From Gamarada debralockiae (lineage: Eukaryota > Ascomycota > Leotiomycetes > Helotiales > Hyphodiscaceae): DNA of 64,000 nucleotides. Where the stretch lies: assembly GCA_002803225.1 (NCBI GenBank), contig NXFV01001614.1:1-64000 (forward strand), given 5' to 3'. The position numbers and the translations under genes are program-made. Of this stretch, positions 9,762-20,211 are shown in pieces; position 1 is the stretch's first letter; the number at the start of each line of letters is the position of its first letter. The notes beneath the pieces were generated by a model that saw only the letters and a program-made list of their open reading frames with translations, did no database searches and had not been told where the DNA came from.

Positions 9762-10786
9762 TCTGGTCTTGGCGCTAAACCTTTTTTAACATAAGCTCGT
9801 CCTGGTGGGTGGGGCGGAGGTCATTTGACCGGAGAGCGTGATTTCTAGTCTACCTTGACCAACGGAAGTTTATCGCTTGAACCGCTTCAAAGCCGCTTTC
9901 CTTCCAACTGTTAAAAAATCTGGGATAGTGGGGAAATGGCTCACATCCAGAAACCGAGACGGGTGCCTCGGGAGCGGCCCGAGAAGAAGCACGGACTTGG
10001 ATGACGCTACTGAGGCTGTGCAGGAACTTTGACACCCACCCAATTAGCGACCTTCAGGCTCCCCATAGTTCACCAAATTGTGGCATCAGCCACTGAACTC
10101 GAGCATACTCAGCCTCCTCATAGTGCTCGGTCAGAGAAAGAAACGGGACCCGATCATCGGAACATTCGGAATCAACACGCCAATCTGCTCATTTCTGCTG
10201 CTACTTTCGCGCCCAACCACCCTATCCTGCTCACCGAACGGCTGGTCTCAGCTCATCATGTTGCCACTGGGGCTCTTTTACGATTATCGCAAGGCGCTCT
10301 CTGAGGCATCCATCCTCGAACCTGCTCAGCCCCTCGTGCCCTTTGTGCCCTCCACTGCCCTCCTCACAATTGAGCCTCCACTACGAACCAATCAACTCTA
10401 GACAGCCTCTGTCTGGACCAATTGAAAGGATTCTTGATTGCGCGTTTACCCGAAACCCATGCTGCTAGGCAGATCGCAGGAAGTCATGCTCAATTGTTAC
10501 ACTTCGACAAGATGTCGAGAAGCCCAATCAGCGCCATATCGTTGTCATACACCCTCTTCTCAAACTTTATATCCTAAACACTCACCGAAAATGGACACCT
10601 CAAAAAAGTTTTAGCTCGTGTGGCTGCATTGCCAGCAATTGATTTTGTTGCCTTACATCTGTGCGACGCCCGACGAATATAGAGACTGTGGAGCCTTGAT
10701 CCAATATTTCTTCTTCTTTTCAAACTTCCTCCTCACTCGTTCAATTCATCGATCCCCTCATTTCTTGAACAGTCTCATTTGTGCTA
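9762..10786. other. no supported gene
   Basis: Intermediate GC content with several short overlapping open frames on both strands and no conserved motif. The right part (10500-10786) is the probable promoter and leader of the Cys/His-module gene and contains CT-rich tracts. Confidence 0.45.
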
Positions 10787-12724
10787 ATGCCAACGCACGC
10801 TCATCACCCCACTTCTCACATGCCAGGTATTCGATTCGGTGTTTCACCAGCCATGTCGACGCACAGTGGATCGAATAAAGGCAATAAAGATGAATGTCAG
10901 GAGTGTCGAAGGATGCGTCGTGAGGGTCACAAAAGCGCACGAAAACCAAAGTACTGCCCAAAACGTGAGTGATTGCCAAGTTAATCTTAAAGAATGGCTT
11001 GAAAAATTCTGACATGAGATCAGATCAATGTCCATATAAGGATACTGCTTCTGAGGAAGTGTGCAAGACACGGAAGAGGGCTGCAGAGGACCGCTGTCTA
11101 ACTCGTATGAATCCTCCTTTTAGATTGGAGTACCATCGTTGCTGATTGTTGGAAATCAAGACACTCAATGTAAAGTTCGCGGCTGCCACGATCCAAGGGC
11201 AGGAATTCTCAATGATTATTGCGAAGATCGTGAGTAAATCATATTCCAAAGTGGAACAAAATGCTGATGGAACTGTCAAAATAGATACCTGTGTGGTTGT
11301 GGGCTGTGACGAAGGCAGAGCTCATGACCCAACTCGCGGTATTTACGATGATCTATGTGCAACTCGTATGTCAACCATGAACCGCCCCTATATTAACCCA
11401 GTCACTAATTCCAAGCCTAGATTTGTCAGAAGTCTGCAAGAGTCCAGGTTGCATCGAGTGGAAGTTTAAGCCTGGAAGCTATTGCGAACAACGTAAGTAA
11501 CTGGTCGATATCCTGCATCTGGTCAAAGCCTGACTTAAATAGACACTTGCAATGTCGAAGAATGTGACCAGAAGAATCTCAGCGAGGGTGGTCGCCCCTT
11601 CTGCATTGAGCGTAAGACTATCTTCCCTCTGTGCCTTCCATATATTAACGACCAATCAAGACAACAAATGCACCATCACGGGCTGTCAAAAACCGAAGTG
11701 TCAATTCGGCAGTGAATTCGAAGATGTCTGTAGCGAACGTGAGTACTTCGTTTGAAGGCCGGCTTTCTCAGTAGTCGCTGACATCAATTTACAGATTACA
11801 TCCCGCCTTGTCTGGCAGAATCATGTTCTCAGGAATCTATACCTGCAACGGGGTATTGCAACTTGCGTAAGTAACCAATCATCAAAACATCTTTCCTGTT
11901 CCATCTCTGACTGAATTAGATTCTTGCCGATACACAGACCAGGAGCGTTGCGTGAACGAGGCTCGGCCGGGTCGAGGCAAGCCATTTTGTGTCGATCACA
12001 AGTGTTCGGATCATGACTGCCAGGCCCTGAGGAGCTTCAGTGAGGTCAAAGGATCTCTGACAATGAATATTTTCTGCCCCCAACGTAAGTACTATCCTTC
12101 CTGGTCCGCACTCGCAAGCCACTGACAATTGCAATAGATGAGTGCAAAGACATGACATGTGTGAAGCACAATGTCCCAGACAAGCCATACTGCAATTCCC
12201 GTAAGATTATTCAAAAAAGTCATCACCACTTCTCCAGCTGACTTCAATACAGATTGCTGCACAAAACCAGGTTGCACCGAAGCCCGAGACGGCGACCCAA
12301 GGTTCGGCACACTGTGCTACCCTCGTAAGTCTCCCCGGAACTCCCAACATATAATATATACTCACAAGCCTTAGACCACGAAGAGCGAGTCGCCAAGCAG
12401 GCCGAGCAGCGGGCCATCGACGAGCGGCTGGCCGAACTCCGACACCAAGCTGAAGAAGAAGCCAATGCTCGAGCCGAACATGAAGCTCGCCGCCCAGCTC
12501 CAAGGCGCGAAGAGGCTCGACGCGAGCGGAGACCACCACCTGCAGATGCTGGACGGAGACCAGAAGCCAGAAGGCCCGCTCGTTCGCCTCCTCGTCAACA
12601 TTTTGGCGGTCGGGAGGGACTTAGGCCAAGGCAAGAGCAGGCGTTTGATAACGGGTATGAGGATGAGGGATACCGATCACATCGAAGTTCGGGTGGAAGC
12701 TTTGTAGTTAATGATGGCTGGTAA
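10787..12724 (+). CDS. twelve-exon gene of tandem Cys3His mini-modules (putative zinc-binding array)
   Basis: Exons: 10787 (or ATG 10820)-10964, 11024-11104, 11161-11229, 11285-11365, 11421-11492, 11543-11611, 11661-11738, 11795-11866, 11920-12084, 12138-12200, 12253-12324, 12375-12724. The introns are 49-59 bp, all GT-AG, and all in phase 1. From ATG 10820 the spliced length is 1317 nt (438 aa), with no stop. The protein has 12 modules of consensus C-x4-C-x(10-18)-C-x2-H, one per exon except exon 9, which holds two. The first C pair is x2 in exon 1, x10 in exon 2 and x7 in the first module of exon 9. Every junction rebuilds a His codon (C|AY). A compact C-x2-H-x(1-4)-C-x4-C site therefore straddles most introns and could bind zinc. 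The last exon encodes an Arg/Glu-rich, probably helical tail with Pro/Arg segments. Function is unknown; nucleic-acid or protein binding is only a guess. Confidence 0.85.
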
Positions 12725-13149
12725 GATGATACTCGTGGATAGGATTTGCTTTCGCAGGTTTTCGCTTCTATGTTGTCGTTTTAGCGTATTATATGTCGGA
12801 GGTCATTGTCGGAGGCTCTCTTTACTGCAATTCTGGGGGCTGTCTCACTATCTTCTTGCACACTGTCTTATACTTCATCACTATCCCAAGGTCGATAGCA
12901 TGTATTCTACATATCTGTATTAAATCTATCAGACTCAATTCAGTACATTTTACAGAGATGCATCGAAAGTTTGATCTACTTATGGTGAGAGAAGCAATCA
13001 TTCAATGCAAAGCAAAGCCCCGAAGTACGACATTTCCTTCTTCGACAGCTTTCATAGCTTCGCCATACATTATTCCGTCTAGACACAGTTATCCGACATA
13101 TTAGAAATGGTCGTCAACGGGCCGGAGGATCGCTGGAACGAGCGTCCCA
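12725..13149. other. 3' flank of the Cys/His-module gene
   Basis: AT-rich sequence with short open frames only, probably 3' UTR and spacer. Sequence related to the following transposon relic begins near 13100. Confidence 0.4.
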
Positions 13150-14400
13150 GGAGTGCAGCGACGATGTCACCTTTTGAAGCCCAGAGTAGACCGTCTTTCC
13201 AATGAAGCCGTGCGCTGTCAATTATCAGCTTGTGAGATTCATGATATGAGTAATGTGGACAGTGCAGCGGTCTTCCTCGGCCTGGAGCTGTAGCGGGATC
13301 TTACAAAAGTCTTCCGTTGTGTGTCTATAAAGAGGAAGCTGGATCTCTAGTACTTACTTCTAGCAAAGTGCATAGATGAGCTAAGACAGTGATAGGACTT
13401 TACTGATTTTGGTGAGCAAATTAACCAACTCTCCACTCAAATCACGGCTGCTATCACGGAGAAGGGACGCCAAGAGCTTAAGGCTTAGCAGCGCTATGTC
13501 TATGACCAATATTAGAAGCTTATTAACGAAGAGTTAGTGAAGTACTGCAGGACTCAATGGTGAGTACACACGATCTAGTGTGAGGCAGACGACTAGGCAA
13601 ATAGCGCTGTAGTTACTTCGATTGTGTTGTCTATCACATGGTTTCTAAGCGCGATTGCCTTGCTTGTACTTTACTGCTCGCCGTCCTGTTGCGGAGCCCT
13701 AAGGGTATCTCTGCTCTCTGAGATCTCATTGTACTCTGCACAATGATTCCTGTGTTATATACTAGGAAGTGTTACGGCCTATAGGAGGCCGCTGTCTAGT
13801 ACTCACTTACGGCCAGAAGATTAAAGAGTAAGGATAACCTCCCATTATACAGTGCTGCTTTTACTAACAGACCATATTAGCATCGATGTCAAAGACAGGT
13901 GGGAGCATGTATACTAGTGCTCAAGAGACAACTATAAGAAGCCATCTAGCTTTGCTGGGTTTTGCTTCTGGTGTAGCAAGTGAATAACTAGTAAGATGGA
14001 TTGGGAAGCCCACTACCAAGACCATATCAATAATGTCGATGTGTCTTTCTGGTGCGACCAGTTATTTTCTGCTATGCTGTTGCTTGCGCCGGATATTATA
14101 GTGGATGTCATAGGAAAAAATGGTTGCAGTCCCTAGATCGAACTAGCTAGCAAAGATATATCTCTGTATTTACCCCAGACTATATCAAGAGTCTAGGTAG
14201 TAAGGACTCTTTTCCATGCCCGTATTTGTTATGCGCTGTGGTGCTTCATTCGGAATCAAACTTATGGAACTATCTCAAAGACATTCACAACACTTATAAG
14301 CCAGATGCAAAGAAGAAGCACTAATATTAGTATGAAGAGGGCGAGGATGAACGAGCCGAAATGTTGGGTGCCGCTACAACGAAACGGCGTCGACTCTAAG
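13150..14400 (+). pseudogene. DUF3435-like (tyrosine-recombinase-related) relic
   Basis: Reading across stops on the plus strand gives blocks I recognise from fungal DUF3435 proteins. They are QINQLSTQITAAITEKGRQELKA followed by KLINEELVKY (about 13415-13540), an FWCD...PGYC-type zinc-finger region with DHI (about 14000-14100), and FPCPYLLCAVVLHSESNLWNYLKDIH (about 14210-14290). Many stops are TAG where CAG/CAA would fit, as expected from C-to-T RIP mutation. DUF3435 includes the 'captain' recombinases of Starship elements, but only the C-terminal half is visible here. No catalytic Arg/Tyr motifs or element ends were found, so a Starship cannot be claimed. Family assignment is from memory of the motifs. 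Confidence 0.55.
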
Positions 14401-14939
14401 AGAAGCTGGAAGATAAGGACTCTAAAACACTAGGTAGTTAGAAACCAGCCTCCAAAGGTTGCTCCAAAGATCCTCGTGGCCATACGTTTGTGAATATCTT
14501 GGCAATGGATTTGACCTAGGCCTAGCGGACATTATCGAGACGGCCGTAGTGTTAAGCGATTCCTCATTACACCGCAGCACCCCAGATGGCAGCGTCTGGG
14601 ACAATCATGAGGACTTCCCTGCACAACTCTATTGGAAGCTACCGCTGTCGACCTCCTTGATGATTCTGAACCTTGGAACTTGACGCGATCGCAGATGCTA
14701 TCTCTTCTCCTATCTCTTCTCAGGAAGACTCGATTCTGTCCAGTGTTCCGATGGAGTTGATTGATCCGGAGCTTAAAGATGCTCTTCCTTCTTCTACACC
14801 AGCAACCGCTGACTTGGTTGAGGATCCCCCCAAAACCATATCGATGCCTAGGCCTGGGCATATAAAAAGCAGGGTGGCACAGCCGCTATGCGGCAATCAA
14901 GGAGTGGGGGGCTAGTCTGTTGCAATTGATGTCGAAATA

Positions 14940-15248
14940 TGTGAGGTTGAAGCGCTGCTTGCTAAGTGGAAACAAAGGCAAGACGAATTGGTACCTTGTG
15001 AAGTGGGAAGGCTTTCTAGACGAGGAGAATATGTAGGTAAAAAGGATGGCATTGACCCGGAGCTCGTCAAAACGTTTGAGGCGACCTATTAAGGGAACTT
15101 TCTGGGCGTGCGATTGCTTAAGAAGCAAGTACGGAGGGGAAAGGTTGAATATCTTGTTGAGTGGAAGGGTCGGCCGAAGAGAGAGAGTTCCTGGGATAAA
15201 GAAGCTACTATAAGCCGCGAACGAATTACGGAGTTTGAGGCGAGCTGA
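14940..15248 (+). pseudogene. tandem chromodomain remnant
   Basis: Two chromodomain-like blocks follow the DUF3435 relic on the same strand. The first is NWYLVKWEGFLDEEN, with a stop at the expected Trp and a frame change before it. The second is VEYLVEWKGRPKRESSW followed by ERITEFEAS. Chromodomains bind methylated histone tails and occur at the C-terminus of some retroelement integrases and some other fungal transposon proteins. It is probably part of the same dead element as 13150-14400. Confidence 0.65.
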
Positions 15249-15416
15249 AGGAAACTATTATATGTAATATGTCAGAAAGTAGTTGTTGGCGAGTTGAGAG
15301 TCGACGTGTTCCAAGATATTGAGTTCTCTTTCGTAATAGGTCTCCCGCTTTTCGTTTGGTGACGTTCGCTGCGGCGCCCGGCAGGCCCAAACGATTTGTC
15401 ATCGAATGTGACCCCG

Positions 15417-15631
15417 CACCAGGGGTTGCAGAAATTCGTGGAACAGCCGAAAATTTCCTCGTGGTCTAATAACAAAACCACAACTTTCAAATAAAGATAA
15501 AATACATCGAATGATAGGATTGACCAAGGCGAACAAATCTGTCAACTTGAATTTTTAATCTTGTGTTGTAGGGCAAAGTTACAAGCGGGTTCTAATATTA
15601 ACTGTTCCACGAATTCCTGCACCCCTGGTGC
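15417..15631. mobile_element. short inverted-repeat element (MITE-like) in the SDR promoter
   Basis: Positions 15417-15446 and 15602-15631 are near-perfect inverted repeats of about 30 bp (CACCAGGGG-TGCAG-AATTCGTGGAACAG, with small indels). They enclose about 155 bp of AT-rich non-coding DNA. No clear target duplication was found, so the class is open; the CAGGGGTKCAG core resembles some hAT termini. The right end lies 97 bp upstream of the SDR start codon. Confidence 0.65.
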
Positions 15632-15728
15632 CGCTATGCCTGGTCCGGTGCCATTGTTTCTGGATCATCCCATGGGACAACCTCATAATTCCAAAGCGCA
15701 GCATCATCTCGCGCACTAACAGCAAACA

Positions 15729-16895
15729 ATGGGTAACCAATTGAGCCAAGCTTTCCCTCCAAAGGCCAAGTTCACCGAGAAGACAGTCCCAGACCAAGCG
15801 GGCAAGGTACGCAGACTTAGCAGTTCCCAGACACAATCAAGAACTGACGTCTCAAGGTCTTCATAGTGACCGGTTCCAGCAGTGGCATAGGAAAAGAGCT
15901 CGTTCAAATCCTCTATTCCCACAACGCGAAAGTGTATCTCGCAGCGCGATCGCAAGACAAAGCCAACGCAGCCATCTCCTCCATCAAAACAACCTTCCCC
16001 TCCTCGAAAGGCGAATTGATCTTCCTACACCTCGATCTCGACGACCTGAGTACAATCAAGGCTTCTGCGGAGGAATTTCTGTCAAAGGAGGATCAGCTGG
16101 ACGTTCTGTGGAATAATGCTGGAGTTATGGTATCACCACAAGGAAGCACGACGAAACAAGGATATGAACAGCAGCTTGGAACGAACTGCGTTGCGCCGTT
16201 CCTGTTCACCAAGCTCTTGACTCCGGTATTGGTTAAGACGGCGAAGGTCAAACCTCCTGGGAGCGTCAGGGTGGTCTGGACGAGCTCTTCTGCTGCAGAG
16301 GCACTTAGTCCTGCTGGGGGCGTGGATATTGATAATTTGGATTATAAGGTGGATCAAGGGCCCTGGCATAAATATGGCGTGTCGAAAGCTGGGAATGTGT
16401 ACCATGCTAAGGAGTATGCAAGACGATATGGTGGCGACGGTGTAATTAGCGTTGTAAGTTTCATTCGCCCTCCTTCGGTCCCCCACTCGGTATTCTCAAG
16501 GCATCGATATCATATAAAATGATCTCAGCTGACACAAATATCAGGCACTCAATCCAGGAAACTTGAAAACAGACCTGCAGCGCCATATGTCTGGATGGCA
16601 AGCCTCGTTACTGAATCTTATGTTGCACACACCGATTCATGGAGCATATACCGAGTTATTCGCTGGCTTGTCGCCAGATGTCAAGCCTGATAATAATGGT
16701 GCTTGGAGTACGTTCTTCCTTTCTCGATTACGCTTGGTGTTAGTGCTTACATTTATACTAGTTGTTCCTTGGGGCCGCTTTGCCCGTCTGCGAAAAGATC
16801 TTGAGGCAGGAAGCAAGAGTAGGGAAGAGGGTGGAACGGGAATTGCGAAGAAGTTTTGGGAGTGGAGCGAGGAGCAAGTGAAATCCTACCTCTGA
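15729..16895 (+). CDS. short-chain dehydrogenase/reductase, NAD(P)-dependent
   Basis: Four exons (15729-15806, 15857-16453, 16545-16707, 16762-16895) give 323 aa. Classical SDR signatures are all present: the dinucleotide-binding TGSSSGIG at residues 31-38, NNAG at 112-115, a catalytic Ser in WTSSS (169-171), and YGVSK with Tyr199 and Lys203. The C-terminus is basic and amphipathic. The overall pattern resembles the retinol-dehydrogenase/WW-oxidoreductase-like group of fungal SDRs that act on hydrophobic carbonyls or alcohols; the substrate cannot be read from sequence. The ATG was chosen because the first intron (50 bp) then joins in frame just before the Rossmann motif. An inverted-repeat element sits in the immediate promoter and may affect expression. 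Confidence 0.92.
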
Positions 16896-18069
16896 CGTTG
16901 GAAGGTGTGAGGTGCAGGTACCTACCCTGTGAGACAATTGGAGTCGCTGGTCTTGCTTACTTTCTTCTCTTGGTGAGCATCCTGGATTAAGGTTCTGCTA
17001 TTGTATCACTCTTTATGTTCAATCATCTAGACCTTTTAATCCTACTGGCTTTTGAAACACACCACTCTAGAGAAGTGAAGATCGTATTTATTTGGGTTTC
17101 GATTCTTACATAAGACATGACCTCTCACCGAATGCGAGTGCATCCCGCTTCTGCAAACTTCCCGACGCGACCAAACACCTAGTGGATTTGTGGACAACGA
17201 GTAGGAAGTTTTGTTGCCATACGAATTTCAAAATGTTGAATAGTGGCTGGACTTTGAGCTCTGATTTTGGGGCGTGTCGCAAAATGGGGCATGGGAAACA
17301 ATTGGTCCGCTATTCTTGAACAAGAAGCCACAATCGGGAAGCCTCCACGCAAAAGGACTATGGAATTCGCTTCCAAAAGGACCGCGTGCTCAGCCTTTCC
17401 TTGAATATAATATGCGATATATTTTAAAGAGAAGCTACGCAAAGGTTCAGTGCTTTAACAAATCCGTTGATTATTCTCTATTAGAGTACTCCTATCCACG
17501 TCTTTACTCCTACGTCGTCATTAAGGATCAACTTCCATGGGCCCCTAGAGAAGCAACGGTTTATGTAATACCGATTGACACAGCACAGCTAGCTATATTG
17601 CGCTTGCTCTTCTAATTGGTGTATTGACAGTCGCTTTACAGAGGGGGCTAGAAAGGGATCCATATAAAAATAGATATGGCCTCGCAGAGCGATGCTTCAT
17701 CAATCCAAGCTATATAACGACTAAAGCCAGTTCAATTATAATTATAAACATACCCAAGTCTATCATGAGATGGCTTTGCCTCGAACAAGCAACCAAGATC
17801 GTGCTAGATGGAGGACGAAATGCCGCAAAAAGCTTTCAGAGTATATTAGTAAGATTGAATGAATGCTTAACAGATCGGTACACGTTGAAGTTGAATTTGC
17901 GAAGTTCGGTTCGGTAAGTCGTTTGGTGCGGCTCTTGCGAACAGGGGTCCAAAACTAGCCCCGAAAGAACTCTTTGACTTACTTTTTCCAATTTTAGCCG
18001 GCGGCAGCCGTAGCCGAGGAGCCCAAACGGGTCGCCCCTTGCTCAGGCTGACTCAGGTTTGGCTCACCC
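16896..18069. other. no supported gene
   Basis: Several open frames of up to about 113 codons on both strands lack recognisable motifs or consistent splice structure. The right side (about 17930-18069) may be the degraded 3' part of the HET fragment on the minus strand. Confidence 0.4.
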
Positions 18070-18410
18070 ACAGCTCAGGCTATAGCAGCAACTACTCAGG
18101 TCCAAAGACGGAAATGGAAATTGCTCATGTTGAGATTCCGATATCGAACTACCTGTTCCACAAAACTCGAGTACACATCCTGGACACTGCCGTTGTAGTC
18201 GATCAGTAAGGCCTAAAATTGCACTCAGTGTTTCCGCTGAGACCTCGAACAAGGCCCAAAAACGCATATATCTTGTCTCTCGGATCTGTCACAAGACCTC
18301 CACGGTTCAATATGATCCAGTCCAATAGACGGCTGAGAGTCCCGTCCTTGTACACTCTATCGTTCCGGTGTGCGCGGCGGGCGCGAGAGAGCTGCAAGAG
18401 ACGTAGTTCG
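18070..18410 (-). pseudogene. HET-type protein fragment
   Basis: On the minus strand the sequence encodes DPRDKIYAFLGL preceded by LLDWIILNRGG and followed, after a frame change, by DYNGSVQDVYSSFVEQVV. This is the segment that follows the HET domain in many fungal HET proteins (DPRDKIYALLGLA, then DY..S..EVY). The HET domain itself is absent and the frame is broken, so this is a relic. Confidence 0.7.
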
Positions 18411-18705
18411 GCATTGAGAAGTTTCTCGCTTCCAAAAGGTTACTCTTCTACTTACTGTTGAAGAACTTTTTTTCTTTGAATATTTGAACAAGTGATATTA
18501 ATGTATCTTCACTTTTCCCTTGCGGCGTTTCTGTGCCACTTTCTTAGAACCCCTCAGGAGTTTGTTTACTTAGCTTGTTTTGGCCCACTTTTAACCCTAA
18601 AGCTTTAGACAACCCGCTACTTAGCTAGGTAAACGAACCCCCACTACTTATCTAGTACAATAGCGAAGATGAGTAGGAAGTTGAGGAGATGGCAGGGGGG
18701 CTGAT

Positions 18706-19191
18706 GTGAAAAGGGACATCCCGCTTGAGGAGTTTCAGTACACAATAAATGTTAACCTGAGGTCTTTTATGCTAGTGAAGGGAGTGATTGAGGGCGTGAA
18801 AGCCCAGAAATGGGGCAGGATAATATTCATGCCCTCAATCGCTGTTTATGGCAAAGGGATCAATGAAGGTCGCTCGTTTCTTCTTCCTTCCCGTGCCATG
18901 CTCTCTTTAACAGTGACTAGATTACACAGCATCCAAATCCGGTCTTAGCAGCATGATGTAAAGTCTCTCGTCCAAGCTAGCTCCACTTAACATCTGTGTG
19001 AACGATGTCGCGCCTACACTGATCAGGGAGACGGGAATGATCAGCTCTCTGGATGTGATTCCCAGTGGTGTAGGAACGATTCTGATAGAGGGATTGGGGA
19101 CACCAAAGGAGGTTGCTAATGTCGTGGGTATGCTGGCTATGATAGGTTTATGACTGGACAGAGTTTAGTGATTGCTGGAAGGTTGAAATGA
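18706..19191 (+). pseudogene. truncated SDR (3-oxoacyl-ACP-reductase-like) pseudogene
   Basis: A partial SDR: NVNLRSFMLVKGVIEG, WGRIIFMPSIAVYGK, then after a probable intron (about 18869-18920) TASKSGLSSMM, a TAA stop, and LNICVNDVAPTLI. The 3' end reads MTGQSLVIAG one frame off. The N-terminal Rossmann half is missing, there is an internal stop, and a 1-nt deletion lies near 19150. It was probably once an active reductase gene. It lies next to the HET relic. Confidence 0.75.
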
Positions 19192-19518
19192 AGACTAGGA
19201 GATGCTTCATTCGGAGGGATTTGTACTCGGGGAGAACCAACGTTTCGGGCCTGTTGTAATATGGTAATGGCATTTGTTTTTGCTCTTTTCCATTGCTAAA
19301 CTTACAAAGCGTCCCGTCTTGCTGGAGCAGATTTGAATGCCCTCTGTGCCAGTTGCACGTGATTGGGTTGAGGGGTTTCCATTCAACCTCACAATTGAAT
19401 GGCTTCAGGGAGAAGATACCCCGTCAATTTAATTCGTCTAACATTAACCTCACTCCTTCTCTGCCTTCCTCGTTCATGAAAAGCGATCCGTGACATCCAA
19501 GTCAATTAGAATACGTCC

Positions 19519-20211
19519 TCAAGCACGAGCCACTTTAGGAGGGCGTTTGTACTCTGAGTACCAAGAATTGCGGGAACGCAAGAGATGGTAGAACTCAATA
19601 ACGTTTGTATAATCCACCATCATCCAACCCACATCATCCTCCGTGCACCCTTCAATCGGCTCCTGCGGTGGATCTCTATCTCTCGCTCCATATGGCTCCC
19701 AGTATCTCGATACAATCTTGACAAAGCCCTCGCTGCGGGCGTCGATTGCTGGTGGCGCTTCTGCCCAGTGGACCACAGACTCCAACACTTCTGCGTCCAC
19801 CTGTATGCAGTATAAGTAGCGCTGGGACTCCCAAGCCTGGAACTCGGTCTGTATATGGGCTTGTGCTGTGCCTTGCTCCCGCTGTGGTGCAGTTTCTGCC
19901 CAAGTCTTGAAATGCTCACGAACAACGGATGCCTCAACGTCATCCAACTTCTCGCGGTCCTCGATAACAGTGAGGCTGAGGCTGTCCATTAGATACAGTC
20001 CGTTGTAGAACTCCAGAGTTTGCCGGATGCGGTAGCGCAGACGCTCCATAAACTCATTCCATTCGTCGTCGCTGTCGTAGGTGCAGCGATAGATAACAAA
20101 CCCCCATGCTCTGTGGCCGTCTGCTTGGAGGTACCTCTCAATATTGTCGGCGGTGTTAAGATTGGTAGATAATTTGGGGGTCCGTCGAGACGGCTCAAGC
20201 ATCCGGGACAT
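19519..20211 (-). CDS. conserved fungal protein of unknown function, 230 aa
   Basis: A complete single-exon frame with good codon structure. Visible features are WGFVIYRCTYDSDDEWNEFM near residue 36, a VIEDREKLDD segment (about 83-92), and a C-terminal part with DDVGWMMVDY. This resembles a multicopy Pezizomycotina family with a WGxVIYRxxY...WxxFxxRL start and an EDRxxLDxA middle. I know no biochemical function for it. There is no signal peptide or membrane segment. The start at 20211 is the only ATG that keeps the N-terminal Ser/Arg/Pro-rich leader; a later Met is possible. Confidence 0.8.
   Translation of the reverse strand: MSRMLEPSRRTPKLSTNLNTADNIERYLQADGHRAWGFVIYRCTYDSDDEWNEFMERLRYRIRQTLEFYNGLYLMDSLSLTVIEDREKLDDVEASVVREHFKTWAETAPQREQGTAQAHIQTEFQAWESQRYLYCIQVDAEVLESVVHWAEAPPAIDARSEGFVKIVSRYWEPYGARDRDPPQEPIEGCTEDDVGWMMVDYTNVIEFYHLLRSRNSWYSEYKRPPKVARA

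Noticed and set aside
13150..15248. Complete Starship element
   Set aside because: Only a mutated C-terminal DUF3435-like part is seen; no captain catalytic motifs, no boundaries and no cargo structure can be shown in the window.
15417..15631. hAT element with target duplication
   Set aside because: The inverted repeats are clear, but no matching 8-bp flanks were found at any plausible boundary, so the superfamily was not assigned.
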